Shown piece after piece: positions 1 to 9,510 of a stretch of DNA of 32,320 bases. The stretch comes from Rugamonas violacea (lineage in GTDB: Bacteria; Pseudomonadota; Gammaproteobacteria; Burkholderiales; Burkholderiaceae_D), in NCBI RefSeq assembly GCF_016461825.1, contig NZ_JAEMNU010000065.1, forward strand, positions 14,416 through 46,735, read 5' to 3'. The position numbers and the translations under genes were made by a program. Position 1 is the first letter of the stretch; each line of letters opens with the position of its first letter. The notes below the pieces were generated by a model. It was not told where the DNA came from, did not search any database, and saw nothing but the letters and a program-made list of their open reading frames with translations.

Positions 1-59
1 CCCCGGTTTTGGCCTCGGGGTTTGATCGAATTGGCGGCGCCTTGGCTGTTGGGGCCGGC

Positions 60-1835
60 CTAGAATTCTTCCCACTCGTCCTTGTCGGCGCCGGCCGTGA
101 CCGGCTTGCGCGCGGCCGGCGCGGCCGCCGCCGGTTTGTGCGCGGCCGGCGCGTTGGCGCCGCTGTTCAGGCGCTTGGGTGCCGGCACGCCGGGTTTGGC
201 CGGCTGCGCCCGCGGCCGCGCGGCGGCCACCATCGCCGCCGGCACGGCGCGCCGCGGCGCCGCCGCCAGCCCGCTCGAGGCCTGCTCGTGACCCAGCTTG
301 AACACGGACGCCGCCTGCGCCAGCCCGGCGGCCTGTTCCTGCATGCTGGCCGCCGCCGCGGCCGCCTGCTCGACCAGCGCGGCGTTTTGCTGCGTCACCT
401 GGTCCATCTGCGCGATGGCGACGTTGACCTGGTCGATGCCCATGCTCTGTTCGCTGCTGGCCGAGGTGATCTCGCCCATGATGTCGGTGACCCGCTTGAC
501 GCTGGCGACCACCTCGCCCATGGTGGCGCCGGCCTGCTGCACCAGGCGCGCGCCGATGTCGACCTGCTCGACCGAGTCGCCGATCAGCGCCTTGATCTCC
601 TTGGCCGCGCCGGCCGAGCGCTGCGCCAGGTTGCGCACCTCGGAGGCGACGACGGCGAAGCCGCGCCCCTGTTCGCCGGCGCGCGCCGCCTCGACGGCGG
701 CGTTGAGCGCCAAAATATTCGTCTGGAAGGCGATGCCGTCGATGACGCCGATGATGTCGACGATCTTCTTGGCCGAGGCGTCGATCGAGCCCATGGTGTC
801 GACCACCTGGCCGACGATGCTGCCACCCTTTTCCGCCACGTCGGAGGCGGCCTGCGCCAGCGTGTTGGCCTGGCGCGCGTTGTCGGCGTTCTGTTTGACG
901 GTCGAGGTCAACTCCTCCATCGAGCTGGCGGTCTCCTCCAGCGAGCTGGCCTGTTCCTCTGTGCGCGAGGACAGGTCGAGGTTGCCGGAGGCGATTTCGG
1001 CCGAGGCGGTGGCGATCGAGTGGGTGCCCACCTGCACTTGGCTGACGATGCTGCGCAGCGCCTCGTTCATGGCCTTCAGCGCCGTCATCAGGTCGCCGAT
1101 CTCGTCGCCCGCGCTGGCGTGGAACTGGGTGGTCAGGTCGCCCGAGGCGACGGTGCTGGCGATGTCCAGCGCGGTCTTGAGCGGCACCGTGATGCTGCGC
1201 GAGATGACCCAGGCGGCGCTGCCGCCGACCACCACCAGCAGCACGGCCAGCACCATCAGCAGCGTGTTGGAGCGGTCGTTGGCGGCATCGATGGCGTGGG
1301 CGGTGTCGTCGATGATCTTGCGCTGGTGCGCCAGGAAGGCCTGCACCTTGGACTGGTAGGCCTCGGCGGCGGGCGCGAAGCTGTCCTTGTAGACGCGCTC
1401 GGCGAGCGCCGCGTCGCCGGCCTTCTTGGCGTTCATCACGGCCGTCTTGGCGTCCTGGTACTTGGCGCGCAGCGCCACGGCCGACTGGTACATCTGCTTT
1501 TCCTCGTCGCTGTCGATCAGGCCCTGGATGGTGTCGAGCAGGGCGCCGCCCTTCTTGCTGCTGGCGGCGATGACGTCGGCGAAGGTGGTCGACAGCTCGG
1601 TGTCGCTGCTGCGCGCGATCATCGCGGTGCGCGCCACCGCCGAGTAGATCAGCACATACCAGTCGGAGACGATGCGCTCCTTGGCCAGCGGCTTGGCCAT
1701 CATCTGTTTGGTCGCGGCGGCGTTGGCGCGGGCGTTGACCAGGGCCACCGAGGTGGCGACGACGGACAGCGCCAGCACGATGGCGAAGCCCAGTCCGAGG
1801 CGGGTGGAGATGCGCAGATGCGACAGAATGTTCAT
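60..1835 (-). CDS. Methyl-accepting chemotaxis protein
   Basis: Transmembrane chemoreceptor that would signal to CheA/CheW; the ligand is unknown. The 591-aa product has TM1 near residues 13-34, a helical periplasmic sensor region (about 35-190, 4HB-like), TM2 near 191-211, HAMP near 212-265 and the signalling domain. The conserved hairpin tip covers about 367-413 ([20 protein letters not shown], then [18 protein letters not shown]). Methylation-type Glu/Gln pairs lie near 292-310. An Ala/Pro/Lys-rich linker leads to the C-terminus EWEEF, which resembles the NWETF CheR/CheB tether. An upstream in-frame ATG at 1865 exists, but the ATG at 1835 has a GGAGG Shine-Dalgarno sequence 7 nt upstream and begins the usual MNxLxxLRIxTRL. 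No che genes are adjacent, so it is probably an orphan receptor. Confidence 0.95.
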   Translation of the reverse strand: MNILSHLRISTRLGLGFAIVLALSVVATSVALVNARANAAATKQMMAKPLAKERIVSDWYVLIYSAVARTAMIARSSDTELSTTFADVIAASSKKGGALLDTIQGLIDSDEEKQMYQSAVALRAKYQDAKTAVMNAKKAGDAALAERVYKDSFAPAAEAYQSKVQAFLAHQRKIIDDTAHAIDAANDRSNTLLMVLAVLLVVVGGSAAWVISRSITVPLKTALDIASTVASGDLTTQFHASAGDEIGDLMTALKAMNEALRSIVSQVQVGTHSIATASAEIASGNLDLSSRTEEQASSLEETASSMEELTSTVKQNADNARQANTLAQAASDVAEKGGSIVGQVVDTMGSIDASAKKIVDIIGVIDGIAFQTNILALNAAVEAARAGEQGRGFAVVASEVRNLAQRSAGAAKEIKALIGDSVEQVDIGARLVQQAGATMGEVVASVKRVTDIMGEITSASSEQSMGIDQVNVAIAQMDQVTQQNAALVEQAAAAAASMQEQAAGLAQAASVFKLGHEQASSGLAAAPRRAVPAAMVAAARPRAQPAKPGVPAPKRLNSGANAPAAHKPAAAAPAARKPVTAGADKDEWEEF

Positions 1836-1977
1836 GAAGGACCTCCAGGGAGTCGTTCGGATCAAGCCGGCGGCTAGCTCGTGACTTGCTAGTATGCGCC
1901 GATTAATACCCCGAAGACACGGAAATCGCTAGCCGAATTGTTGCTTTTTTCTAACAATACTTCATTGTTGGAATGGC

Positions 1978-3051
1978 TCAAAAGTCCGCCGCCAGGCGCA
2001 GGTCGGGCCGCTCGGCCCAGCGCGCGCAGGCCTCGGCCAGGCGCTCGCTCTCGGCGATGGCGCGGCCCCAGTCGCGCATGCGGGCGGCGTGGTCCTGGCC
2101 GTAGAACTTGAAGTCGCGGCGGTCCGGCATTTTGCCGTTGGGCAGGGTGGCGAGGAAGGCCGGCGACGGCGCCAGCAGGATCACGTTGTCGAGGGCGGCG
2201 TCGCGGGCGCGGCGCCAGGGCAGCGACTTGTCCAGCCAGCCGGGCACGATGTGGTCGGCGAAGTGGGGATACAGCACCAGGCCGGGGTCGCGCCGGTAGG
2301 GCAGGTGCAGGTGGTAGTCGATCAGGCCGCCGTCCCAGTAGGCGCCGGGCGGCGCGCCGGCGATGCCGACCACCGCTTCGAGCAGCAGCGGGATGGCGCC
2401 GGAGGCCAGCAGGGCGTCGCGCAGATTGTCTTCGGACAGGGCGACGAAGTGGGCGGCGAAGGCGTCGAAGTCCTGGCGCAGCCAGGCCGCGTCGTCGCGG
2501 CTGTCGTGGAACACCACGCGCTGCATCGACGCCGCCAGGCGCGAGCGCGCCAGCAGGTTGTTGGCGGCGGCCAGCAGGAAGCCGGCCATCTCGCGCCGGC
2601 GCCGGCCGCCGGCGCGGCCCAGCGCGCCGGTGCCGCGCACCGTCAGCACGGACAGGTGGTGTTGTGGATGGTTCATCGCTTCGGCGGCGCGGCCGTCGAG
2701 CAGCTCGTCGAGCAGGGCGCGGCAGGTGCGGCTGACATAGGCCGCGTCGACCTTGGCGGGATAGCGCTGGGCCGTGTACAGGCGGGCCAGGCGGCGCTGC
2801 GCGGCGACCGGGTCGTGGCAGGCGGCGGCCGCCATGCGCCAGGCGCCGATCGAGGCGCCGACCAGGCGGCGTTGGCGCGGCGCCCGCTTGAGCCAGTCGC
2901 CGAACAGCCAGCAGTCGATACCGTGCAGGATCAGGCCCTTGGGACCGCCGGCGGCGGCCGGGATGATGGCCACGTCGGCCGCGCGCAAGCCCTCGGCGGC
3001 GATGCGCGCGCGGGCGCGGGCGCCGAGGCGGATGGTGATGGGTGAGTCCAT
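1978..3051 (-). CDS. Patatin-like phospholipase family protein
   Basis: Predicted serine acyl hydrolase of the patatin fold, 357 aa. Visible are the glycine-rich oxyanion loop (GGPKGL, residues 35-40), the nucleophile elbow GASIGA with Ser67, and the DGG motif with Asp240, which together give the Ser-Asp dyad. There is no signal peptide, so it is probably cytoplasmic. The start at 3051 (MDSPITIRLG) was chosen because the reading frame upstream runs into the preceding gene and looks non-coding; its Shine-Dalgarno sequence is weak. It follows the 73-aa gene by 53 nt on the same strand and may be cotranscribed. The substrate cannot be read from the sequence. Confidence 0.85.
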   Translation of the reverse strand: MDSPITIRLGARARARIAAEGLRAADVAIIPAAAGGPKGLILHGIDCWLFGDWLKRAPRQRRLVGASIGAWRMAAAACHDPVAAQRRLARLYTAQRYPAKVDAAYVSRTCRALLDELLDGRAAEAMNHPQHHLSVLTVRGTGALGRAGGRRRREMAGFLLAAANNLLARSRLAASMQRVVFHDSRDDAAWLRQDFDAFAAHFVALSEDNLRDALLASGAIPLLLEAVVGIAGAPPGAYWDGGLIDYHLHLPYRRDPGLVLYPHFADHIVPGWLDKSLPWRRARDAALDNVILLAPSPAFLATLPNGKMPDRRDFKFYGQDHAARMRDWGRAIAESERLAEACARWAERPDLRLAADF

Positions 3052-3104
3052 TGGTTTTTTGGGAATTGCGATGTTATGGCGGGAGTCGGAGGCAGTGGTT
3101 TTCT

Positions 3105-3326
3105 TTAGTGACCGGCAAGTTTTCCGACCATCATGCCAATGGCGATGTCGGGCCATTGGGCGTGTTCGCGTTCCGCGTCAGTGACGAACTGGGCTTGGGT
3201 CGCGTTCAAGTAGGCTAGCGCCCGCTGCCGGTTTTGCGGTGACGACTTGTCTAGCTCTACGGGGAGGCGCCTGGCCGCTTGTAAGCTGATCGCGTACAGG
3301 GCCTTCTTCTTGTTTGATTTGGCCAT
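3105..3326 (-). CDS. Hypothetical 73-aa protein
   Basis: Small protein I do not recognise. It starts with a basic stretch (MAKSNKKK) and continues as a probably helical, soluble protein without signal peptide, TM segment or cysteines (RALAYLNATQAQFVTDAEREHAQWPDIAIG). The ATG at 3326 is preceded by an AGAGGA-type Shine-Dalgarno sequence 6-8 nt upstream, which argues for real translation; an in-frame ATG 45 nt further upstream has no such support. It lies 53 nt upstream of the patatin-like gene on the same strand, so the two are probably one transcript. No function is proposed. Confidence 0.65.
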   Translation of the reverse strand: MAKSNKKKALYAISLQAARRLPVELDKSSPQNRQRALAYLNATQAQFVTDAEREHAQWPDIAIGMMVGKLAGH

Positions 3327-3470
3327 GATTTCATCCTCTTGCGCACGGTGCCACGAATACGTTTGGCTCAATGACTTAGCGTAGCGTTTTGGACAAGCGT
3401 ATCACTTTTCTACCAAGTACTGGCGTGGCTCTTGTGTTGGCGGCTTTGTTTTCGCGCCAAGTGGAAATGT

Positions 3471-3501
3471 GCGGTCCCCTCCCGCGCGGGGAGGGGACCG
3501 C
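3471..3501 (-). terminator. Terminator-like hairpin after the efflux operon
   Basis: Perfect 13-bp inverted repeat (GCGGTCCCCTCCC / GGGAGGGGACCGC) with a 5-nt loop, 5 nt beyond the stop codon of the outer-membrane factor gene. No U-tract follows, so it may be an RNA-stabilising or Rho-assisted 3' end rather than a classical intrinsic terminator. Confidence 0.55.
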
Positions 3502-3506
3502 CGGCC

Positions 3507-4970
3507 TTACTTCAGGCCGCCGCCCAGGGTGCGGTACAGGTCGATGGCGCCGGTGGTGCGCAGCAGGCGGGCCTGCACCAGCGACTGCTCGGCGCCGAAC
3601 AGCTCGCGCTGGGCGTCGAGCACGTCGAGCGAGCTGGCCACGCCGTTGTCGAAGCGCAGCTGCAGCAGCGCCAGGCGGTCGGCCTGGGCCAGCTGCACGG
3701 CGCGCTGCGCCGCCACCTGGTCGCCCAGGTAGTCGCGCGCGGCCAGCGCGTCGGCCACCTCGCGGAAGGCGCCCTGGATGGTCTTCTCGTAGTCGGCCAC
3801 GGCGAGGTTCTTGCGCACCTCGCTCAGCGTCAGGTTGGCGCGGTTGCGGCCGGCGTCGAAGATCGGCAGCAGCAACTGCGGGGCGAACGACCAACTGCCC
3901 GAGCCGGCGTCGAACAGGCCGCCCAGCGACGGGCTGCTGCTGCCCACCGAGGCGGTCAGGCTGACGCGCGGGAAGAAGGCGGCGCGCGCCGCGCCGATGT
4001 TGGCGTTGGCCGCCTTCAGCCGCTGCTCGGCGGCGCGGATGTCGGGCCGACGCGCCAGCAGCTCGGACGGCAGGCCGGCCGGCAGCGCGCTCATCGCGTC
4101 GATGGCGGCGTCGTCGGCCATGGCGCCGCCGGCCGGAGCGGCGGGCGCCAGTCCGACCAGCAGGGTCAGCGCGTTCTCGGCCTGGGCGCGCTGGCGCGCC
4201 AGGGTCAGGGCGGCGACGCGGGCGGTCTCCATCAGCGTCTCGTTCGAGCGCAGGTCGAGGCGCGACGAGGCGCCCACTTCGGCGCGCCGTTGCGTCAACT
4301 GGTAGGTGCGGCCCCGCGCCGCGTAGCTTTGCTGCGCCAGCGCGTATTGCTCGGCGTAGGCGCGCTCGGTGTAGTAGGCCTTGGCGACTTCGGCCACCAG
4401 GCTGATTTGCGCCGCCTGGCGCGCCTCGTCGGTGGCCAGGTACTGCGCCAGCGCGGCGTCGTTCAGGCTCTTGACGCGGCCGAAGAAGTCCAGCTCGAAG
4501 GCGGATATGGCCAGGCCGGCGTCGTAGCGCTTGCCGATGCTTTGTTGGCCGCTGGAGGTCTGGAAGGCCGGCGTCTTGGACTTGGACGCGGCCAGGTTGG
4601 CGTTGACGCTGGGCAGGCGGTCGGCCGACTGCACGTTGTAGACGGCGCGCGCCTCCTCGATGCGCAACGCGGCGCTGCGCAGGTCGCGGTTGTGCTCCAG
4701 CGCGGCGCCGATCAGCTGACGCAGGCGCTCGTCGGCGAAGTAGTCGCGCCAGCCGGTGTCGACGGCGGCGGCGCCGCTGTCGGCGTTGGCGGCGCCGTTG
4801 CCGGGGAAGGCGGCGGCCACCGGCGCCTCGGGGCGTTGGTAGGTCGGCGCCAGCGAGCAGGCCGACAGCAGGCCGGCGGCCAGCAGGGCGGCCAGCAAGC
4901 CGCCGCGCGGCGCGGCGTGGCCGGCGCGGGCCGGCGCCGCCGGGTGAGTCTCGAAGCCGGGTTTAATCAT
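3507..4970 (-). CDS. RND efflux outer-membrane factor (NodT family lipoprotein)
   Basis: Outer-membrane channel of a tripartite multidrug efflux pump, 487 aa, within the usual size for OprM/NodT proteins. A lipoprotein signal peptide ends in LLSAC with the lipidated Cys38, followed by the family start SLAPTYQRPEAP. Two repeated OEP domains follow, with family motifs such as WRDYFADERLRQLI, LLARRPDIRAAEQRLKAANANIGAARAAFFP and SWSFAPQLLLPIFDAGRNRANL. The ATG at 4970 overlaps the pump gene by 8 nt (ATGATTAA), which implies translational coupling and decides the start over an in-frame ATG at 5000. It is the last gene of the operon; a strong hairpin follows the stop. Confidence 0.95.
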   Translation of the reverse strand: MIKPGFETHPAAPARAGHAAPRGGLLAALLAAGLLSACSLAPTYQRPEAPVAAAFPGNGAANADSGAAAVDTGWRDYFADERLRQLIGAALEHNRDLRSAALRIEEARAVYNVQSADRLPSVNANLAASKSKTPAFQTSSGQQSIGKRYDAGLAISAFELDFFGRVKSLNDAALAQYLATDEARQAAQISLVAEVAKAYYTERAYAEQYALAQQSYAARGRTYQLTQRRAEVGASSRLDLRSNETLMETARVAALTLARQRAQAENALTLLVGLAPAAPAGGAMADDAAIDAMSALPAGLPSELLARRPDIRAAEQRLKAANANIGAARAAFFPRVSLTASVGSSSPSLGGLFDAGSGSWSFAPQLLLPIFDAGRNRANLTLSEVRKNLAVADYEKTIQGAFREVADALAARDYLGDQVAAQRAVQLAQADRLALLQLRFDNGVASSLDVLDAQRELFGAEQSLVQARLLRTTGAIDLYRTLGGGLK

Positions 4971-7900
4971 GTTTTTTCTCCGCTGGCAGGTCCAGCTCAT
5001 GTGCGGCCAGGCGGCGCTGGCGCTCGCTGCCCTTGAAGATTTTGCGGATGACGACGAAGAACACCGGCACCAGGAACACCGCCAGCACGGTGGCGGTGAT
5101 CATGCCGCCCATCACGCCGGTGCCGATGGCGCGCTGGCTGGCCGAGCCGGCGCCGCTGGCCACCACCAGCGGCAGCACGCCGAGGATGAAGGCCAGCGAG
5201 GTCATGATGATCGGCCGGAAGCGCAGGTGCACCGCCTCCAGCGTGGCCTCGACCAGGCCCATGCCCTGGGCCTGCAGATCCTTGGCGAACTCGATGATCA
5301 GGATGGCGTTCTTGGCCGACAAACCGATGATGGCGATCAGGCCGACCTTGAAGTAGACGTCGTTGGGCAGGCCGCGAATGGTGGCGCCGAGCAGCGCGCC
5401 GAGCACGCCGAGCGGCACCACCAGCAGCACCGCCACCGGGATCGATTCGCTCTCGTACAGCGCGGCCAGCACCAGGAAGGCGGCCAGCAGCGACAGCGCG
5501 AACAGCGCCGGCGCCTGCGAACCGGAGGTCTTCTCTTCGAGCGACTGGCCGGTCCATTCGATGCCGAAGCCGGGCGGCAGCTGGCCGGCCAGGCGTTCCA
5601 GTTCGGCCATCGCTTCGCCGGTGCTGCGGCCGGGGGCGGCGTCGCCGGTCAGCTTGATGGCTGGGTAGCCGTTGTAGCGCACCAGTTGCACCGGACCGTT
5701 GATCCAGCGCGAGCTGGCGAACGAGGAGAAGGGCACCATGGCGCCGCTGCCGCTGCGCACGTTCAGTTGCAGGATGTCCTGCGGTTGCAAACGGCGCGGC
5801 GCGTCGGCCTGGACGATGACGCGCTGCTGCCGGCCGCTGCTGGCGAAGTCGTTGACGTAGCTCGAGCCGAGCGAGATCGACAGCATGCTGTTGATGTCGG
5901 CGAAGCTGACGCCGAGCGCGTTGGCCTTGTCGCGGTCGATGTCGAGCTGCAGCTGCGGCGCGTCCTCCAGGCCTTCGGGGCGCAGGCCCTTCAGCACGGC
6001 GGACTTGCCGGCCATGCCGAGCAGCTGGTTGCGCGCGTCGACCAGGGCGGCGTGGCCCAGGCCGCTGCGGTCCTGCAGGCGGGCGGTGATGCCGGTGGCG
6101 TTGCCCAGCTCGCGGATCGGCGGCGGGCTGAGCGGGTAGACGATGGCGTCCGGGATGCCCGACAGGGCGCCGAAGGCGCGCTGGGCGATGGCGCTGGCCG
6201 AGTGCTCGGCGTCGCGTTCCTTCCAGTCGGTCAGCGGCACGAACACCAGGCCGGCGTTCTGGCCGTTGCCGGAGAAGCTGAAGCCGGCCACGGCGATGGT
6301 GCGCGCCACGCCGGGCTGTTTGCGGAAGTAGGCGTCGACCTTGGTCAGCACCTCGCTGGTGCGGCTGGTCGAGGCGCCGGCCGGCAGCTGCACGTTGGCG
6401 ATCAGGTAGCCCTGGTCCTCGTTGGGCAGGAAGGACGAGGGCAGGCGGGCGTACAGCCAGGCGACCAGGCCGAGGATGGCGGCGAAGATCAGCAGGTAGC
6501 GGCCGGTGCGGGTCAGCATCTTGGCGATCATGCCCTGGTAGCCGGTGGCGGTGACGGCGAAGCGGCGGTTGAACCAGCCGAAGAAGCCGCGCTTCTCATG
6601 CTGGTGGCCGGCTTCGACCGGTTTGAGGATGGTGGCGCACAGGGCCGGCGTCAGGGTCAGCGCCATCAGCGCCGAGAACACCATGGCCGACACCATCGCC
6701 AGCGAGAACTGGCGGTAGATGGCGCCGACGGCGCCGCCGAAGAAGGCCATCGGGATGAACACGGCGATCAGCACCAGGGTGATGCCGATGATCGCGCCGG
6801 TGATCTGCGACATCGCCTTGCGGGTGGCGTCGCGCGGCGACAGGCCTTCCTCGCTCATGATGCGTTCGACGTTCTCGACGACGACGATGGCGTCGTCGAC
6901 CAGGATGCCGATCGCCAGCACCATGCCGAACATGGTCAGCACGTTGATCGAGAAGCCGAACAGCTGCATCGCGGCGAAGGTGCCCATCAGCGCGATCGGC
7001 ACGACGATGGTCGGGATCAGGGTGTAGCGGAAGTTTTGCAGGAACAGGTACATCACCAGGAACACCAGCAGCACCGCCTCGAACAGGGTCTTGACCACCT
7101 CTTCGATGGAGATCTTGACGAACAGCGAGGTGTCGTAGGGGATGGTGTACTTGACGCCGGGCGGGAAGTACTTGGCCAGCTCGTCCATCTTGGTGCGCAC
7201 GGCGGTGGCGGTTTGCAGCGCGTTGCCGGTCAGCGACAGCTGCACGGCGATGGCGGAGAACGGCGCGCCGTTCAGGCGCGCGCTGATGCCGTAGCTGGCG
7301 CCGCCCATCTCGATGCGGGCGACGTCGGCCAGGCGCACCAGCGAGCCGTTGGGGTTCGAGCGCAGCACCACCTTGGCGAATTCCGCCGGCGAGGACAACT
7401 GGCCGGTGACGACGATGGGCGCCGAGTAGGTTTGCTGCTCGGGACTGGGCAGGTCGCCCAGCGTGCCCGAGGTGACCTGGGCGTTCTGCGCCTTGATGGC
7501 GGCGGTGACGTCGGCCATGGTCATCTTCAGGCCGACCAGCTTGGCCGGGTCGATCCAGACGCGCATGGCGCGCTCGGTGCCGAACAACTGGGCCTGGCCG
7601 ACGCCGGGCAGGCGCTTGATCTCGTTGACGACGTTGCGCGCCAGGTAGTCGCCCAGCGCGGTCGGGTCGAGCCGGCCGTCGGTGGAGGACAGGCCGACGA
7701 ACATCAGGATGTTCGAGCGCGCCTTGTTGACCTGCACGCCCTGCTGGGTGACGGCGGCCGGCAGGCGCGACTCAACCCGCTTGATGCGGTTCTGCACGTC
7801 GACCGCCGCCAGGTCCGGGTTGGTGCCCGGCTGGAAGGTGACGGTGATGGTGACGGCGCCGTTCGCCTCGCTCTGCGATTCGACGTATTGCAGGCCGTCG

Positions 7901-8115
7901 GCGCCGTTCATTTCCTGCTCTATCACGCTGGTGACGGCGTCGTCGAGCACCTGGGCGGTGGCGCCCGGATAGTTGGCCGTCACCACGATCGATGGCGGCG
8001 CGATGGTCGGGTACTGGGCCACGGGAAGAACCGTGATCGCCAGCGCGCCGCCCAGCAGAATGAATAAGGCGATCACCCAGGCGAACACGGGGCGGTCGAT
8101 GAAAAACTTGGCCAT
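4963..8115 (-). CDS. RND multidrug efflux pump, HAE-1 family permease (AcrB/MexB-like)
   Basis: Inner-membrane proton-driven drug transporter, 1050 aa, full length for AcrB/MexB. It begins with the family signature MAKFFIDRPVFAWVIA and has twelve predicted TM segments around two large periplasmic loops. The proton-relay residues are present: Asp-Asp in TM4 (GILVDDAIVVVENVERIM) and Lys in TM10 (GLSAKNAILIIEFAKD). An AGGGAG Shine-Dalgarno sequence precedes the ATG, which lies 15 nt after the adaptor stop. Its 3' end overlaps the outer-membrane factor start. The three genes therefore form adaptor-pump-channel in the standard order. The substrates cannot be inferred beyond hydrophobic or amphiphilic compounds typical of HAE-1 pumps. 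Confidence 0.97.
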   Translation of the reverse strand: MAKFFIDRPVFAWVIALFILLGGALAITVLPVAQYPTIAPPSIVVTANYPGATAQVLDDAVTSVIEQEMNGADGLQYVESQSEANGAVTITVTFQPGTNPDLAAVDVQNRIKRVESRLPAAVTQQGVQVNKARSNILMFVGLSSTDGRLDPTALGDYLARNVVNEIKRLPGVGQAQLFGTERAMRVWIDPAKLVGLKMTMADVTAAIKAQNAQVTSGTLGDLPSPEQQTYSAPIVVTGQLSSPAEFAKVVLRSNPNGSLVRLADVARIEMGGASYGISARLNGAPFSAIAVQLSLTGNALQTATAVRTKMDELAKYFPPGVKYTIPYDTSLFVKISIEEVVKTLFEAVLLVFLVMYLFLQNFRYTLIPTIVVPIALMGTFAAMQLFGFSINVLTMFGMVLAIGILVDDAIVVVENVERIMSEEGLSPRDATRKAMSQITGAIIGITLVLIAVFIPMAFFGGAVGAIYRQFSLAMVSAMVFSALMALTLTPALCATILKPVEAGHQHEKRGFFGWFNRRFAVTATGYQGMIAKMLTRTGRYLLIFAAILGLVAWLYARLPSSFLPNEDQGYLIANVQLPAGASTSRTSEVLTKVDAYFRKQPGVARTIAVAGFSFSGNGQNAGLVFVPLTDWKERDAEHSASAIAQRAFGALSGIPDAIVYPLSPPPIRELGNATGITARLQDRSGLGHAALVDARNQLLGMAGKSAVLKGLRPEGLEDAPQLQLDIDRDKANALGVSFADINSMLSISLGSSYVNDFASSGRQQRVIVQADAPRRLQPQDILQLNVRSGSGAMVPFSSFASSRWINGPVQLVRYNGYPAIKLTGDAAPGRSTGEAMAELERLAGQLPPGFGIEWTGQSLEEKTSGSQAPALFALSLLAAFLVLAALYESESIPVAVLLVVPLGVLGALLGATIRGLPNDVYFKVGLIAIIGLSAKNAILIIEFAKDLQAQGMGLVEATLEAVHLRFRPIIMTSLAFILGVLPLVVASGAGSASQRAIGTGVMGGMITATVLAVFLVPVFFVVIRKIFKGSERQRRLAAHELDLPAEKKHD

Positions 8116-8130
8116 CTGGACTCCCTGGGA

Positions 8131-9384
8131 TTATTTGGACGCGGCGGATGCCGCGGCCGAGGCGGCCGGCGGCGCCGAGGCGGCCGGGCCGGACGCGGCC
8201 GGAGCCGCTGGCGCCGCCGATGTCGATGCCGCTGCGGCGGGACCGGCCCACGGCACCGGCTTGACCAGCGCGCCCGGCTTGGCCTTCTGGAAGCCTTCGA
8301 CGATGATGCGCTCGCCGGCCTGCAGGCCGGAACTGACGATCCAGTTCTGGCCTTGCGCGGTGTCGGCCTTGACCGGGCGCGGCGCGACCTTGTTGTCGGC
8401 GCCGACCACCATCACCGAGGCGCCGTCGGCGCCGCGCACCACGGCCTGCTGCGGCACCACGATGGCGGCCTCGCTGACGCCCTGGTCGAGGCGGGCGCGC
8501 ACGTACATGCCCGGCAGCAGGGTGCGGTTCGGATTGGGGAATTCGGCGCGCAGCGAGACGGCGCCCGAGCTTTCGTCGACCGAGACGTCGGCGAACAGCA
8601 GCTTGCCGGCGTGCGGGTAGACCTGGCCGTCCTCGGTCACCAGGGTGACCTTGGCCTGGTCGGCGCCGGCGCTTTTCAGCTTGCCGCTGGCCAGTTGCTG
8701 GCGCAGGCGCAGCAGCTCGGTCGACGACTGGGTGACGTTGACGTAGATCGGATCGAGCTGCTGCACCACGGCCAAGGCGGTGGCCTCGCCCTGGCCGACC
8801 AGCGCGCCCTCGGTGACCAGGGCGCGGCCGATGCGGCCGGAGATCGGCGCGGTGACGGTGGCGTAGCCCAGCGTCAGGCCGGCGTTCTGCCGCGCCGCCT
8901 TGGCGGTGGCCAGGTCGGCCGCGCTCTGCTTCTGCGCGGTGACGGCGTCGTCGTATTCCTGCTGGCTGACCGCCTGGGCGGCCAGCAGCGGTTTGTAGCG
9001 CTTGACCTTCAGCTCGGCCTGGGCCAGGTTGGCCTCGGTCTTGGCGACGGCCGCCTGGGCGCTGTCGTAGCTGGCCTGGAAGCTGGCCGGATCGATGCGG
9101 AACAGCACCTCGCCGGCCTTGACCTCGCCGCCCTCCTTGAACACGCGCTGCAGCACGATGCCGGCGGCGCGCGCGCGCACCTGGGCGACGCGCGAGGCCT
9201 CGATGCGGCCGGGCAGTTCGGCGCTCAGGGTGACGGCGGCGGGGGCGATGGTGATGACCGAGACGGTGGCTGGCGGCGGCGGCCCGCCGGCGCCGCCGTT
9301 GGCGGCCTTGTCGCCGCAGGCGGCGAGCAGGGCGAGGGTCATGGCGGCGGCGGCGACGGCCGTGTAACGAGGAACTGATCTCAT
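8131..9384 (-). CDS. RND efflux periplasmic adaptor subunit (AcrA/MexA-like)
   Basis: Membrane-fusion protein bridging pump and channel, 417 aa. The signal peptide ends in LLAAC with lipid-anchored Cys23. The lipoyl half-motifs and the alpha-hairpin (SYDSAQAAVAKTEANLAQAE... to about residue 170) are followed by the beta-barrel (LGYATVTAPISGRIGRALVTEGALV) and the membrane-proximal domain (LLPGMYVRARLDQG, then VSSGLQAGERIIVEGFQKAKPGALV). The last 45 or so residues are an Ala/Pro/Ser-rich tail of low complexity, longer than in AcrA. It is the first gene of the operon; its promoter should lie within 9385-9558. Confidence 0.96.
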   Translation of the reverse strand: MRSVPRYTAVAAAAMTLALLAACGDKAANGGAGGPPPPATVSVITIAPAAVTLSAELPGRIEASRVAQVRARAAGIVLQRVFKEGGEVKAGEVLFRIDPASFQASYDSAQAAVAKTEANLAQAELKVKRYKPLLAAQAVSQQEYDDAVTAQKQSAADLATAKAARQNAGLTLGYATVTAPISGRIGRALVTEGALVGQGEATALAVVQQLDPIYVNVTQSSTELLRLRQQLASGKLKSAGADQAKVTLVTEDGQVYPHAGKLLFADVSVDESSGAVSLRAEFPNPNRTLLPGMYVRARLDQGVSEAAIVVPQQAVVRGADGASVMVVGADNKVAPRPVKADTAQGQNWIVSSGLQAGERIIVEGFQKAKPGALVKPVPWAGPAAAASTSAAPAAPAASGPAASAPPAASAAASAASK

Positions 9385-9451
9385 GGAAGTCTCGTAAAAA
9401 GTATTGTTGTTGAACGTGCTTCGTCCGCCAGGGGATGGCTGCGGGCTAAGG

Positions 9452-9510
9452 TTGCAACATTGTAATACAGGCTTAAATGTAACGTTATGTACGTCAATTC
9501 AATGCATTTC
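9452..9510 (-). promoter_or_regulatory. AT-rich putative promoter/operator of the efflux operon
   Basis: The 174 bp between the tal terminator and the adaptor gene contains an AT-rich island unlike its surroundings. On the minus strand it holds TTGACG, then two similar words ACGTACAT and ACGTTACAT 9 bp apart (an 8-bp palindrome TAACGTTA is included), and TACAAT further on. This is a plausible promoter with a TetR-type operator, but no clean -35/-10 pair at 17 bp spacing could be fixed and no regulator gene is adjacent. Confidence 0.35.

Noticed and set aside
1..20. Short inverted repeat CCCCG...CGGGG at the left edge
   Set aside because: Only 5 bp of stem and cut by the window edge; too weak to call a terminator.
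1882..1905. GCCGATTA on the plus strand upstream of the chemoreceptor, similar to a sigma-28 -10
   Set aside because: It points away from the chemoreceptor and lacks a TAAA-type -35 at the right distance.
1937..1969. Three alternating AACAAT/ATTGTT words after the patatin-like gene
   Set aside because: 6-bp stems with AT pairs only and no T-tract in the direction of transcription; could fold in two ways but not strong enough to call an attenuator or terminator.
4969..8067. Antisense frame of about 1030 codons opposite the efflux pump
   Set aside because: Low-complexity composition with no recognisable domain; the pump gene on the minus strand is unequivocal. The same applies to long frames opposite the chemoreceptor, edd, the outer-membrane factor, pgi and zwf.
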